64,000 nucleotides of DNA from UBA5109 sp965661005. GTDB taxonomy: Bacteria > Pseudomonadota > Gammaproteobacteria > Pseudomonadales > Pseudohongiellaceae. The stretch is from NCBI GenBank assembly GCA_965661005.1, contig CBFICB010000001.1, positions 1-64,000 on the forward strand, read 5' to 3'. Below, piece after piece: positions 16,668 through 25,551 of the stretch. Numbering within the stretch: the first letter of the stretch is position 1; every line of letters starts with the position of its first letter. Under the pieces are notes generated by a model. It worked only from the letters and a program-made list of their open reading frames with translations, ran no database searches and had not been told where the DNA came from. The position numbers and the translations under genes were made by a program.

Positions 16668-18803
16668 TTAGCCTCTTCTCCAGCGATGAAACTTTTCCAA
16701 CCAAGGATATAGCCAGACAGGTGCATGAGCTTTTCGCCATTCCCCAGCAACATATTTGTTACTTTCAGCCAGTGTCGGATAGATATGTATCGTGCCCTGT
16801 ATTTTCTTCAACCCCAGACCATGCTTCATAGCCAAAATGTACTCCGTAATTAGATCAGAAGCGTGATAACCAACGATAGTAGCGCCAAGAATTTTGTCAG
16901 TTCCTGGCTTGGTTAGCACTTTTATAAAACCTCTGTCTTCACTATCGGCTATAGCTCTATCAAGATCATCAATATGATATTTAGTAAGCTCATAGTTTAT
17001 ACCTTTTGTCTTGGCTTCTTTTTCATTTAAACCAACTCTGGCAACTTCTGGGTCAGTGAACGTCGCCCAAGGCACTATAGAGTAATCAGCTTTGAACTTC
17101 TTAAAGCCGGATAAAAGGCTGTTTATAGAAGCATACCAGGCCTGATGCGACGCCATATGAGTAAACTGATAAGGACCTACGAGATCACCACAGGCATAAA
17201 TATTTGGAAAGTTTGTTTGCAAATATTCATTTACTTTTAATGTGCCTTGCTCTGTCGTATCAAGCCCCAATGACTCCAGTCCAAAACCCTGAATATTGGC
17301 TTTACGACCAATTGCCAACAAAGCCATATCAAATTGCAAAGTAAGCTCTTTGCCATCATGCTTGAGCAAGGCCTGATTTTCTCCAGCCTGCTTTTTGAAT
17401 CCAAGCACTTGATGCTCGCCTAAAAATTTTACGCCCTCTTGCTGAAAAGTCTCCAGCATAAACGCCGATACATCTTCATCTTCTCTGGGTAGAGGTCTGG
17501 CCTCAGCATCAACTTGGGTAACCTCTGAACCAAGTCTGGCAAAAGCTTGTGCAAGCTCACTTCCTATTGGCCCACCGCCTACAACTAGAAAACGTTTAGG
17601 CAATTCATTCAGATTCCATATCGTATCGGAAGTGACATAGTCGATTTGGTTCAATCCAGGAATGGGTGGAACATGCGGTCTGGCTCCGGTTGCTAAAACT
17701 ATATTGCGTGTAGAAATCTGCTTACCATTAACTTCAACGATAAAAGGGGAAATAATTTTGGCCTCACCTTGAATGCAGTCTACTCCGAGCTCTGTATATC
17801 TCTCGACCGAATCATGTGGCGCAATTTTTTGAATGACATCTCTTACTCGCTGCATTATTGCGGGAAAATCTACTGTTGAGACTGTTGATTTAATGCCAAA
17901 GCTTTCGGAACGGCTAAACAAATGACGAAGGCCTGCAGATCGAATTAAAGCTTTACTGGGAACGCAACCCGTATTCAGACAATCGCCTCCCATATGCGCT
18001 TTCTCAACAAGAATAACTTTTGCTTTTGCCATTGCCGCTATATAGGCAGTTACCAAGCCAGCAGAGCCCGCTCCTATAACAACAAGATTACTGTCGAATT
18101 TACGTGGCCGTGGAAATGTCTTGTATATCTTTCTCTTCTTGATATGCGCTACAAGCCATTTTGCCAACCAAGGGAACAAGGCCAAAGCGAGTAGCACTCT
18201 GACAAGCCCGACACTGAACACTGCAGGAATACTTTCTGCCATACCTAACTGCGCACCGACTTCGACGTAAAGCCCGGTACCAACCAACATGCCCAATTGA
18301 CTCACCCAATAAAAGTCTCGCAAACGAATTGGGGTCAAAGCCATCACCATATTGACCAGAAAAAAAGGAAATACTGGAATCAATCTCAGTGTAAATAAAT
18401 AAAAGATACCGTCTTTTTCGATACCTTCGTTAATGGGTTTAAGTTTATTGCCAAATTTTTCCTGGACCCAGTCACGCAAAATTGTTCTAGCCATCAAGAA
18501 GGCTAAAGTGGCCCCGATAGTGCTGGCAAAGGATACCAATACCAAGGCCCACCAAAATCCAAATAATGCTCCACCGGCTAAAGTCACCAGGGCAGCCGCA
18601 GGCAAGGAAAAAGCAGTAATTAGAATATATATAAAGAAATATAGGAGAGAAGTTAATGCAAAATTATTTTCCTTATACTCAAGAAATAAATCCCTTTGCT
18701 CCTGAAAGAAAGACAATTGCAAATAATCGCCTAAGTCAAAAATAAAAAAACTGCTTAAAACAGCCAAAAAAAGTAAAAGCAGAGCGAGTTGTTTTTTATT
18801 CAT
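16668..18803 (-). CDS. TVP38/TMEM64 membrane domain fused to a mercuric-reductase-like FAD/NAD(P) disulfide oxidoreductase
   Basis: A 711-residue fusion. Residues 1-220 form a TVP38/TMEM64 (VTT/DedA-like) membrane domain with several spans and a central FGFWWALVLVSFASTIGATLAF stretch. A flavoprotein of the lipoamide dehydrogenase/MerA class follows: FAD motif VVIGAGSAG near 241-249, active-site disulfide C275-LNTG-C280 followed by VPSK, a second nucleotide motif LVVGGGPIGSELAQAF, and the C-terminal dimerisation His in HIYPTLAES. No N-terminal mercury-binding CxxC or C-terminal Cys pair of true MerA is seen. Such fusions are widespread but their substrate is unclear. Pairing with arsM suggests a metalloid or redox-detoxification role, by inference. 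Confidence 0.82.
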   Translation of the reverse strand: MNKKQLALLLLFLAVLSSFFIFDLGDYLQLSFFQEQRDLFLEYKENNFALTSLLYFFIYILITAFSLPAAALVTLAGGALFGFWWALVLVSFASTIGATLAFLMARTILRDWVQEKFGNKLKPINEGIEKDGIFYLFTLRLIPVFPFFLVNMVMALTPIRLRDFYWVSQLGMLVGTGLYVEVGAQLGMAESIPAVFSVGLVRVLLALALFPWLAKWLVAHIKKRKIYKTFPRPRKFDSNLVVIGAGSAGLVTAYIAAMAKAKVILVEKAHMGGDCLNTGCVPSKALIRSAGLRHLFSRSESFGIKSTVSTVDFPAIMQRVRDVIQKIAPHDSVERYTELGVDCIQGEAKIISPFIVEVNGKQISTRNIVLATGARPHVPPIPGLNQIDYVTSDTIWNLNELPKRFLVVGGGPIGSELAQAFARLGSEVTQVDAEARPLPREDEDVSAFMLETFQQEGVKFLGEHQVLGFKKQAGENQALLKHDGKELTLQFDMALLAIGRKANIQGFGLESLGLDTTEQGTLKVNEYLQTNFPNIYACGDLVGPYQFTHMASHQAWYASINSLLSGFKKFKADYSIVPWATFTDPEVARVGLNEKEAKTKGINYELTKYHIDDLDRAIADSEDRGFIKVLTKPGTDKILGATIVGYHASDLITEYILAMKHGLGLKKIQGTIHIYPTLAESNKYVAGEWRKAHAPVWLYPWLEKFHRWRRG

Positions 18804-18930
18804 TTTATTCTTTGATATGCCATAATTAGTTCAGTATGAATGCCATAGATAACTTTTCTGCGGAGATGTTACTAAGAAAGTCAGCTTAATACCTCTTTAT
18901 CACTACTTTTGATTTCCAGTGGAGTTCAAA

Positions 18931-19941
18931 TTGAGCAAAGATAGTTATATCAGGAAATTTCCAGTTACGCGTATGCGCCGTATGCGCAAGGATGATTTCA
19001 GCCGTCGCTTAATGCGTGAAACAACTGTCACCGTTGATGATTTAATTTATCCTATTTTCGTTATTGAGGGTAAAGCACAACGTCAATCAGTTCCCAGTAT
19101 GCCAGGTATTGAAAGGCTCACTCTTGACGAGTTGGCAAAAGAAACCCTCATATTAAATCAACTGGGAATTCCGGCAATAGCTATTTTCCCGGTAGCTGAT
19201 CCTGCCAGTAAATCTGAAGATGGACGTGAAGCCTTTAATGCTGATGGCTTAGCACAACGAGCCGTAAAAACTACTAAGGAAGCTTGCCCTGAAATGGGCG
19301 TTATTACCGATGTAGCACTGGATCCATTCACTACTCATGGACAGGACGGCATTATTGATAAGAATGGTTATGTATTAAATCAGGAAACCGTTGATACCCT
19401 GGTTAAACAGGCTCTTTCACATGCTGATGCTGGCGCAGACATTGTGGCTCCTTCAGACATGATGGATGGCAGAATCGGCTCTATTAGAATTGAGCTTGAA
19501 GCCTCAGGCCATATCAACACACGAATTCTTGCCTACTCTGCAAAATATGCTTCTGCTTATTACGGGCCATTCAGAGATGCCGTAGGATCAACTGCAAATC
19601 TGGGATCAAGTGGCAAAGAAACCTACCAAATGGACCCGGCGAATAGCGACGAGGCATTGCACGAAGTAGCGTTGGATTTAAGCGAAGGCGCCGACATGGT
19701 TATGGTTAAACCCGGTATGCCTTATCTCGATATAGTCAGGCGAGTAAAGGATGAATTTGGAGTCCCTACTTTTGTTTATCAGGTCAGCGGTGAATACTCA
19801 ATGCACATGGCAGCCTTTGAAAAGGGCTGGTTGGATGCAGATAAAGTAATGTTGGAATCCTTGCAATCGATTAAACGAGCTGGCGCGGATGCGATTCTTA
19901 CTTATTTCGCAAAAAAGGTGGCCGAAAACTTGAATAACTAA
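18931..19941 (+). CDS. hemB: Delta-aminolevulinic acid dehydratase (porphobilinogen synthase)
   Basis: A 336-residue enzyme that condenses two 5-aminolevulinate molecules to porphobilinogen. The Schiff-base lysine regions are visible in PSDMMDGRIGSIR/YSAKYASAYYGPF and MVMVKPGMPYLD. The metal loop reads DVALDPFTTHGQDG, lacking the three cysteines of zinc-type enzymes, so this is the magnesium-type (Pseudomonas-like) form. Start: TTG 18931 is chosen because GGAG lies 6 bases upstream; an in-frame GTG at 18919 overlaps that ribosome-binding site. The gene is divergent from the TVP38 fusion. Heme genes hemCDXY lie 6-11 kb downstream. Confidence 0.93.
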   Translation: MSKDSYIRKFPVTRMRRMRKDDFSRRLMRETTVTVDDLIYPIFVIEGKAQRQSVPSMPGIERLTLDELAKETLILNQLGIPAIAIFPVADPASKSEDGREAFNADGLAQRAVKTTKEACPEMGVITDVALDPFTTHGQDGIIDKNGYVLNQETVDTLVKQALSHADAGADIVAPSDMMDGRIGSIRIELEASGHINTRILAYSAKYASAYYGPFRDAVGSTANLGSSGKETYQMDPANSDEALHEVALDLSEGADMVMVKPGMPYLDIVRRVKDEFGVPTFVYQVSGEYSMHMAAFEKGWLDADKVMLESLQSIKRAGADAILTYFAKKVAENLNN

Positions 19942-20016
19942 AGTTTTGGCTCCATATTTACCACCTAGATTAAAACCTCTAACTAACACTAACTTCATTT
20001 TTTAAAGGAACTTACC

Positions 20017-20343
20017 ATGAGTGATAAAATCAGCCACATCTCCGATGACAGTTTTGAAAGCGATGTTATTAATGCCAACGGCCCAGTTCTAGTCGATTTT
20101 TGGGCAGAGTGGTGTGGCCCCTGCAAAATGATCGCTCCTGTACTAGAAGATCTTGCCGATGAATACGATGGAAAACTTAAAGTATGCAAAATAGATGTTG
20201 ATCAACATAAGGCTATGGCAGAAAAGTACAACGTTAAGGGTATTCCAACTTTAATCATTTTCAATAATGGAGATGCTGCTGGTAAAAAAGTTGGCGCTCT
20301 TTCAAAAGCTCAGTTATCTGCATTTATAGACAGCACGATTTAG
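20017..20343 (+). CDS. trxA: Thioredoxin 1
   Basis: A 108-residue cytoplasmic disulfide reductase with the active site WAEWCGPCKM and the cis-Pro loop KGIPTLIIF. Size and sequence are those of E. coli-type TrxA. An AAAGGAAC ribosome-binding site lies close before ATG 20017. It is followed by a strong terminator and then rho, the same neighbourhood as in many gammaproteobacteria. Confidence 0.95.
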   Translation: MSDKISHISDDSFESDVINANGPVLVDFWAEWCGPCKMIAPVLEDLADEYDGKLKVCKIDVDQHKAMAEKYNVKGIPTLIIFNNGDAAGKKVGALSKAQLSAFIDSTI

Positions 20344-20358
20344 TCTCTTTAGTTATGT

Positions 20359-20414
20359 AAAGCTGATTACCAAGAGATTACTTAATGGGGTAATTAAAAA
20401 AATCAGCTTTTTTA
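20359..20414 (+). terminator. Intrinsic terminator of trxA
   Basis: The arms AAAGCTGATT (20359-20368) and AATCAGCTTT (20401-20410) are perfectly complementary over 10 bp, separated by a 32-nt loop that can pair further, and are followed by a T-run. It begins 16 bp after the trxA stop. Confidence 0.8.
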
Positions 20415-20678
20415 TAATATTTACTTTACACAGCTTGGGGCGGGTGATAGATTACTCGCCGGCTTGTCATTTCAGGCGCCATTCTAGGGTGCCAAATCAG
20501 CAAAAAATAAAATTTTAAAACTGAATACCCTTTACTTAAGTCATTCAGGGCAAGCAATTAATTTATTAAGCTATAAACTTTTTCAATAACTTCTTTTTTA
20601 TTTAAAAAAAATTAAAACCACCCTTCTATTGTCCTAATAAGGCTTTTGCACTTTTAATCCACATAATGAATTGTCTCT
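20415..20678 (+). promoter_or_regulatory. Long rho leader region
   Basis: Between the trxA terminator and rho lie about 264 bases without a reading frame I can support. Two local hairpins are visible: one at 20439-20460 (eight or more pairs including G-T, tetraloop) and one at 20475-20493 (GGCGCC/GGTGCC, 7-nt loop). The rest is A/T-rich and low in G, particularly from 20500 to 20640. In E. coli the rho gene has a long leader where Rho terminates its own transcript; a similar autoregulatory leader is likely here but unproven. Confidence 0.45.
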
Positions 20679-21938
20679 ATGAATCTATCTGAACTTAAAA
20701 CCAAACCAATCTCTGAATTAATCCAAATCGCCCAGGAAATGGGGCTGGATAATGTTTCTCGCACCCGCAAACAAGACGTTATTTTTCACTTATTGAAACG
20801 TCATGCCAAAAACGGTGAAGATATTTACGGTGATGGCGTACTTGAAATTCTGCAAGATGGCTTTGGTTTTTTACGTTCTTCTGATGCGTCTTATCTGGCC
20901 GGACCAGATGATATTTATGTCTCTCCAAGCCAAATTCGCCGTTTTAATTTACGCACGGGCGACACAATAGCTGGCAAGATTCGCCCTCCCAAAGATGGAG
21001 AAAGATATTTTGCCCTACTTAAAGTAAATGAAATCAATTTTGATAAACCAGAAAATTCCCGCAACAAAATTCTCTTCGAAAATCTTACCCCGCTTTTCCC
21101 AGATCAAAGGCTCATGCTTGAAGTAGGGAATGGCAGCTCAGAAGATTTAAGCTCAAGAGTAATCGATTTAGTTGCTCCCATAGGAAAAGGTCAACGAGGC
21201 TTGATCGTCTCTCCTCCCAAAGCGGGTAAAACTTTAATTCTGCAAAACATTGCTCAGGCTATCACGCGTAACGCGCCAGAATGCCATTTAATCGTTTTAT
21301 TGATCGATGAAAGACCAGAAGAAGTAACCGAAATGAAACGTTCCGTTCGTGGAGAAGTTGTTGCCAGTACTTTCGACGAACCACCTTCAAGGCACGTTCA
21401 AGTAGCCGAAATGGTTATCGAAAAAGCCAAACGTCTGGTTGAACATAAAGAAGATGTCATTATTCTTCTAGACTCAATGACACGACTCGCCAGAGCTTAC
21501 AACACCATTATTCCTTCATCAGGTAAAGTATTAACCGGTGGTGTTGATGCACATGCTCTTGAGCGACCAAAAAGATTTTTTGGTGCGGCAAGAAATATTG
21601 AAGAAGGCGGAAGCTTAACCATTATTTCTACCTGCTTGATAGAAACCGGCTCGAAAATGGATGAAGTTATTTACGAAGAATTTAAAGGCACGGGTAATAT
21701 GGAATTGCATCTGGATAGGAAGATGGCTGAAAAACGCGTTTATCCAGCCATTAATGTGCGCCGTTCTGGTACTCGACGTGAAGACTTGTTAACCACAGAA
21801 GAAGAATTGCAGCGCATGTGGATTCTGCGGAAACTGCTTAGTTCCATGGAAGATGTTCCTGCAACAGAATTCATTCTGGATAAGCTCAAAGACACCAAGA
21901 CCAACGACGAATTTTTCCAGTCGATGAAACGCAAATAA
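20679..21938 (+). CDS. rho: Transcription termination factor Rho
   Basis: A 419-residue hexameric RNA helicase, exactly the E. coli length. The N-terminal Rho domain starts MNLSELKTKPISELIQIA; the RNA-binding cold-shock-like domain includes GFGFLRSSDASYLAGPDDIYVSPSQI; the Walker A region is SPPKAGKT near residue 184, and Walker B is VIILLDSMTRLARAYN. The Q- and R-loop regions GGVDAHALERPKRFFGAARN are intact. No insertion in the N-terminal region is seen. It stands alone with its own leader, followed 33 bp later by ubiD. Confidence 0.97.
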   Translation: MNLSELKTKPISELIQIAQEMGLDNVSRTRKQDVIFHLLKRHAKNGEDIYGDGVLEILQDGFGFLRSSDASYLAGPDDIYVSPSQIRRFNLRTGDTIAGKIRPPKDGERYFALLKVNEINFDKPENSRNKILFENLTPLFPDQRLMLEVGNGSSEDLSSRVIDLVAPIGKGQRGLIVSPPKAGKTLILQNIAQAITRNAPECHLIVLLIDERPEEVTEMKRSVRGEVVASTFDEPPSRHVQVAEMVIEKAKRLVEHKEDVIILLDSMTRLARAYNTIIPSSGKVLTGGVDAHALERPKRFFGAARNIEEGGSLTIISTCLIETGSKMDEVIYEEFKGTGNMELHLDRKMAEKRVYPAINVRRSGTRREDLLTTEEELQRMWILRKLLSSMEDVPATEFILDKLKDTKTNDEFFQSMKRK

Positions 21939-21971
21939 TTATCTTTGCAAAGTAAGTAGATTAAACCAGCC

Positions 21972-23438
21972 ATGTTCAAGGACCTTCGTGATTTTATAGA
22001 CCTACTTGAACAGCAGGGTGAATTAAAACGCATCCAGACTCCTGTTGACCCTTATCTGGAAATAACAGAAATCTCTGATAGAACTTTACGTCGTGAAGGC
22101 CCTGCGCTTTTATTTGAGAACCCTCGAAATTCAAGCATTCCAGTACTCGCTAATCTCTTTGGCACAACAAAACGTGTTGCCTTGGCGATGGGTCAAAACG
22201 ATGTTGAAGCTTTACGCGATGTTGGTAAGTTATTAGCTTTTCTAAAAGAACCTGAGCCACCAAAAGGCTGGAAAGATCTCTTGGAAAAAGCACCAATTTT
22301 CAAACAAGCACTAAATCTTTCTCCAAAAATTATTAAATCTCCGCCCTGTCAGGAAGTTGTAATTGAAGAAGCTGATATTGATATCACCACATTGCCCATA
22401 CAGACCTGCTGGCCGGAAGACGTTGCGCCATTGATTACCTGGCCGCTGGTCATCACTAAAGGTCCAAATAAAGAAAGACAAAACCTTGGGATATATCGCA
22501 TGCAAGTAATCGGCAAGAACCGATTGATCATGCGCTGGTTATCTCATCGTGGTGGGGCTCTCGATTTTAAAGAATGGCAAATGGCTCATCCTGGCGAAGG
22601 TTTTCCAATAAGTATCGCCATTGGAGCTGACCCGGCAACCATTTTAGGCACAGTCACTCCAGTACCGGATACCTTATCTGAATATGCTTTTGCTGGTCTT
22701 TTACGTGGCAGCAAGACGCAAGTTGCTCAAAGCTTGACTAATGATCTGCAAGTACCGGCATCTGCAGAATTTGTCCTTGAGGGCCTTATTGAACCTAATG
22801 ATATGGCTAGTGAAGGTCCCTATGGTGATCACACCGGTTATTACAATGAGGTGGAAAAATTTCCGGTGTTCACGATAAAAAAGATTACTCACCGAAAAGA
22901 TCCTATTTATCACAGCACTTATACTGGCAGACCGCCCGATGAACCGGCTATCCTTGGGGTTGCTCTAAATGAAGTCTTTGTCCCAATCATTCAAAAGCAA
23001 TATCCGGAAATAATTGATTTTTATCTTCCGCCTGAAGGCTGTTCATACCGACTTGCTGTTATCAGTATTAAAAAACAATACCCCGGTCATGCCAAACGCG
23101 TAATGATGGGGCTCTGGTCTTTTCTGCGCCAATTTATGTATACCAAATTTGTCATCGTTGTCGATGATGACATTAATATTCGCGAATGGGATGATGTCAT
23201 CTGGGCCATGACCACGCGAATGGATCCCGCTAGAGATACCGTTACAATTGAAAATACACCAATAGATTATCTTGACTTTGCCTCTCCCGTTTCCGGGTTG
23301 GGTTCAAAAATGGGCTTTGATGCCACCACTAAAATTGGCTCCGAAACCTCTCGTGAATGGGGTCACCCAATCAGCATGAACCAGGATGTTAAAGACCGAG
23401 TCGATGCCATTTGGCAGGAACTCGGGATTTTTGACTAA
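21972..23438 (+). CDS. ubiD: 4-hydroxy-3-polyprenylbenzoate decarboxylase UbiD
   Basis: A 488-residue prenyl-FMN-dependent decarboxylase of ubiquinone synthesis, close to the E. coli length of about 497. The protein begins MFKDLRDFIDLLEQQGELKRI as in the family. The prenyl-FMN/Mn binding region NLGIYRMQVIGKNRLIMRW and the catalytic segment GPYGDHTGYY (with an acidic E-x-D environment upstream) are visible, and the C-terminal KVGFDATTK-like segment appears as GFDATTKIG. It needs UbiX, not in this window, to make the cofactor. It lies right after rho, as in Pseudomonas. Confidence 0.94.
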   Translation: MFKDLRDFIDLLEQQGELKRIQTPVDPYLEITEISDRTLRREGPALLFENPRNSSIPVLANLFGTTKRVALAMGQNDVEALRDVGKLLAFLKEPEPPKGWKDLLEKAPIFKQALNLSPKIIKSPPCQEVVIEEADIDITTLPIQTCWPEDVAPLITWPLVITKGPNKERQNLGIYRMQVIGKNRLIMRWLSHRGGALDFKEWQMAHPGEGFPISIAIGADPATILGTVTPVPDTLSEYAFAGLLRGSKTQVAQSLTNDLQVPASAEFVLEGLIEPNDMASEGPYGDHTGYYNEVEKFPVFTIKKITHRKDPIYHSTYTGRPPDEPAILGVALNEVFVPIIQKQYPEIIDFYLPPEGCSYRLAVISIKKQYPGHAKRVMMGLWSFLRQFMYTKFVIVVDDDINIREWDDVIWAMTTRMDPARDTVTIENTPIDYLDFASPVSGLGSKMGFDATTKIGSETSREWGHPISMNQDVKDRVDAIWQELGIFD

Positions 23439-23533
23439 AAACTGGAATATTCCCAAAACTCTACTAACTTGAAATTATCATCATGGATAAGTGATGTGTT
23501 TTATTTTTCATTTCTTAGGACAAGGAGATAGTC

Positions 23534-23791
23534 ATGAGAACGTTAACGGTAGAAGAACTGGATGAAGTCATTGGTGGTTCGTATCTAAGTAATGTAACCG
23601 ACTTAGCAACTCAAACTGGCCTTATTGGCAGCATAGTTGGTTACGCTGTCACAGGGACTGCAGCAGGAGCAACCACTGGTGGCTGGTAGGGCGCTGGGTT
23701 TGGGGCAGCATGGGGAGCTGGAACTGGTGCAGGCACATATATTTACAATAGATACGTCAGTCGATTGATATTAAATGGAAGCTATTACTAA
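23534..23791 (+). pseudogene. Double-glycine-leader bacteriocin-like peptide gene, interrupted by an in-frame TAG
   Basis: ATG 23534 follows a strong AAGGAGA site. The first 15 residues, MRTLTVEELDEVIGG, are a typical double-glycine leader (acidic and hydrophobic, ending GG) as found in class II bacteriocins and colicin-V-type peptides. After the leader the peptide is small-residue rich (SIVGYAVTGTAAGATTGGW). TAG at 23687-23689 ends it at 51 residues. The same frame then continues for 33 codons (GAGFGAAWGAGTGAGTYIYNRY and onward) to TAA at 23789-23791. The Gly/Ala-rich GxxxG-type pattern runs across the TAG, so the original product was very probably 85 residues. It is either a recent nonsense mutation or a shortened product; no processing ABC transporter lies nearby. 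Confidence 0.72.
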
Positions 23792-23802
23792 GTGGCTAAT
23801 AC

Positions 23803-23833
23803 CCTGGCAATTTCAAATAATGAAATTGCCAGG
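23803..23833 (+). other. Perfect 13-bp hairpin between bacteriocin-like gene and the next gene
   Basis: CCTGGCAATTTCA (23803-23815) and TGAAATTGCCAGG (23821-23833) are fully complementary around the loop AATAA. No U-tract follows, so it looks like an mRNA-stabilising or attenuating stem rather than a plain terminator. It lies 11 bp after the TAA that ends the extended peptide frame and before the preferred start of the downstream membrane protein. Confidence 0.75.
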
Positions 23834-23848
23834 TGGACTGGTAAATCG

Positions 23849-24181
23849 ATGGAAATCAAAGTTAGGAATTCTATTAGAATATTAGGCCTGCTTCTTTCAT
23901 TAGCAGGTTTCTTTGTAATCGGCTCAATGATATTAGAAGAAGGAAGTCTTAGCCGGTATGAGTTTTTTTACTGTATTCTCGCAGGTCTATTCTTTTTCCC
24001 CTTGGTCTTATCAAGCTCAATCCTTGGTCGTGTTCCTTATTGTATTTTCAAGCACATTCCAAAAATGTTTGAAGATACCACGCTAAACGCTGAAAAAAAC
24101 TTTAAGAAATTATCTGTTGAATCAGTCATAGGTGCGATTGTTTTTCTAACAATTGTTTTCTTGACTATCTACTTCCAATAA
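23849..24181 (+). CDS. Small membrane protein, candidate bacteriocin immunity protein
   Basis: A 110-residue protein, not matched to a family I know. Three hydrophobic stretches are visible (IRILGLLLSLAGFFVIGSMIL; FFYCILAGLFFFPLVLSSSIL; VIGAIVFLTIVFLTIYF at the end). The frame is open back to a GTG at 23792 directly after the preceding TAA, but that part overlaps the hairpin, so ATG 23849 is preferred. Immunity proteins of class II bacteriocins are often small membrane proteins encoded directly after the peptide gene. That position is the only evidence for an immunity role; otherwise it is a hypothetical membrane protein. Confidence 0.5.
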   Translation: MEIKVRNSIRILGLLLSLAGFFVIGSMILEEGSLSRYEFFYCILAGLFFFPLVLSSSILGRVPYCIFKHIPKMFEDTTLNAEKNFKKLSVESVIGAIVFLTIVFLTIYFQ

Positions 24182-24242
24182 AAATATTCGTGCATTAGTA
24201 TTTGTGTACAAACCCATCAACCAGTAATGTTGTGGATAGCTT

Positions 24243-24809
24243 ATGCGCAAACAATTTATTGGCGGTTATTTTCTGACAGCTGCGCTGCTGCTATGGTCTT
24301 TGCTTTCTCAAAATTTTGAATTCCTGTTTTATGGGGCAACAACTTTGGTGCTGGTTGCTCTTTTACACAAGGGTGACCAGTATTTTCAGTTTAATTCTAT
24401 TGTTCTCTGGGGTTTCGATCTCTGGATTATCCTGCATATTCTAGGTGGTCTGTTGCCAGTTGCAGAAGGTGTGCTTTACTCCTGGGTGATAATTGATCTG
24501 GTGGCTGAACCCTATTCCATTCTCAAATACGATCAGGTAGTTCATTTTTATTGTTATTTCATTGCAGCCCTGCTTATGTGGAAGGTGCTTGCCGGCCATA
24601 ATCATGTTTCATTTCCCACAGCCGCAATAGTAACTGTTTTGGCAGCATCAGGAATTGGTGGGATCAATGAAATCATAGAATTTCTAGCCACGGTTTTTAT
24701 TCCTCAAACCAATGTCGGCGGTTATGAAAATACGGCCATCGATATCATCTGTAATTTTCTTGGTGCCTGTGCCGCTATTACTTTTTACAGGAGCCGGATC
24801 ACTCAATGA
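24243..24809 (+). CDS. DUF2238/YjdF-type integral membrane protein
   Basis: A 188-residue protein with five or six hydrophobic segments. The segment YDQVVHFYCYFIAALLMW and the later INEIIEFLATVFIP with NTAIDIICNFLGA resemble the DUF2238 family, whose conserved His/Glu/Asp residues lie in and near the membrane. The family function is unknown. The 3' end overlaps the NnrE gene by 4 bp, so the two are probably co-expressed. Family assignment is from these motifs only. Confidence 0.62.
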   Translation: MRKQFIGGYFLTAALLLWSLLSQNFEFLFYGATTLVLVALLHKGDQYFQFNSIVLWGFDLWIILHILGGLLPVAEGVLYSWVIIDLVAEPYSILKYDQVVHFYCYFIAALLMWKVLAGHNHVSFPTAAIVTVLAASGIGGINEIIEFLATVFIPQTNVGGYENTAIDIICNFLGACAAITFYRSRITQ

Positions 24810-25537
24810 TGAAGCCAGTCTCTTATTACACGGCAGCATCCACTCGCGAACTGGACAGGCTCGCTATTGAAGAGCATGGCATTCCAGGTTTTGTGCTAAT
24901 GCAACGAGCCGGTAAAGCAGCCTATAAAACGCTTGTTCAAAAGTGGCCAAAGGCTGAAAAGCTCTTGATAATATGCGGCACTGGTAATAACGGCGGCGAT
25001 GGTTTCATCATTGCCGGCCACGCCATAGATGCAGGTTTGCAGGTCGAACTCTACCTCCTCGGTGAATTCGATAGATTGAAAGGGGATGCTCTACTGGCTG
25101 CTGATTTTGCCCTTGCACATGATTTGAATATCCAACCTGGCTCAGGCTTTCAGGATTCAGAAAAGCTCAGAAATGCGTACCGCAATGACACAACCGTGAT
25201 TGTTGATGCCATGTTGGGAACCGGCCTCAGTGGAAATGTTCGCGAATCCTATACCCGCCTTATCAAGCAGATAAACAATTGTGGTTTACCAGTACTGGCT
25301 GTCGATATTCCATCTGGTTTGTGTAGTGATACCGGCACTGTTCTTGGTAATGCAGTAATGGCAGATGTCACCGTTACCTTTATCGGCAGAAAAATCGGTC
25401 AGGTGCTTGCCAATGGACCTGAGTATTGCGGTGAACTTGTGTTTGATGATCTGGATGTGCCTGCTGCCGTTTATGCAAAAGTTCCAGCATCATCAGTGGC
25501 AAATACACCTCTCATGAATACTACGAACAAAGATTAG
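24806..25537 (+). CDS. nnrE: NAD(P)H-hydrate epimerase, epimerase domain only
   Basis: A 243-residue YjeF N-terminal-type domain. ASTRELDRLAIEEHGIPGFVLMQRAG is the standard start; CGTGNNGGDGFIIAGHA forms the nucleotide-binding loop; VDAMLGTGLSGNVR and AVDIPSGLCSDTGTVLGNAVMADVTVTF follow. It interconverts R and S forms of damaged NADHX/NADPHX. In E. coli and most gammaproteobacteria the epimerase is fused to the ATP/ADP-dependent dehydratase; here the protein ends before that domain, so dehydratase must be encoded elsewhere or missing. It overlaps the DUF2238 gene. Confidence 0.85.
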   Translation: MMKPVSYYTAASTRELDRLAIEEHGIPGFVLMQRAGKAAYKTLVQKWPKAEKLLIICGTGNNGGDGFIIAGHAIDAGLQVELYLLGEFDRLKGDALLAADFALAHDLNIQPGSGFQDSEKLRNAYRNDTTVIVDAMLGTGLSGNVRESYTRLIKQINNCGLPVLAVDIPSGLCSDTGTVLGNAVMADVTVTFIGRKIGQVLANGPEYCGELVFDDLDVPAAVYAKVPASSVANTPLMNTTNKD

Positions 25538-25551
25538 ACCTATATCAAACC

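Noticed and set aside
18919..18930. GTG start of hemB at 18919
   Set aside because: It overlaps the GGAG ribosome-binding site that fits the TTG at 18931.
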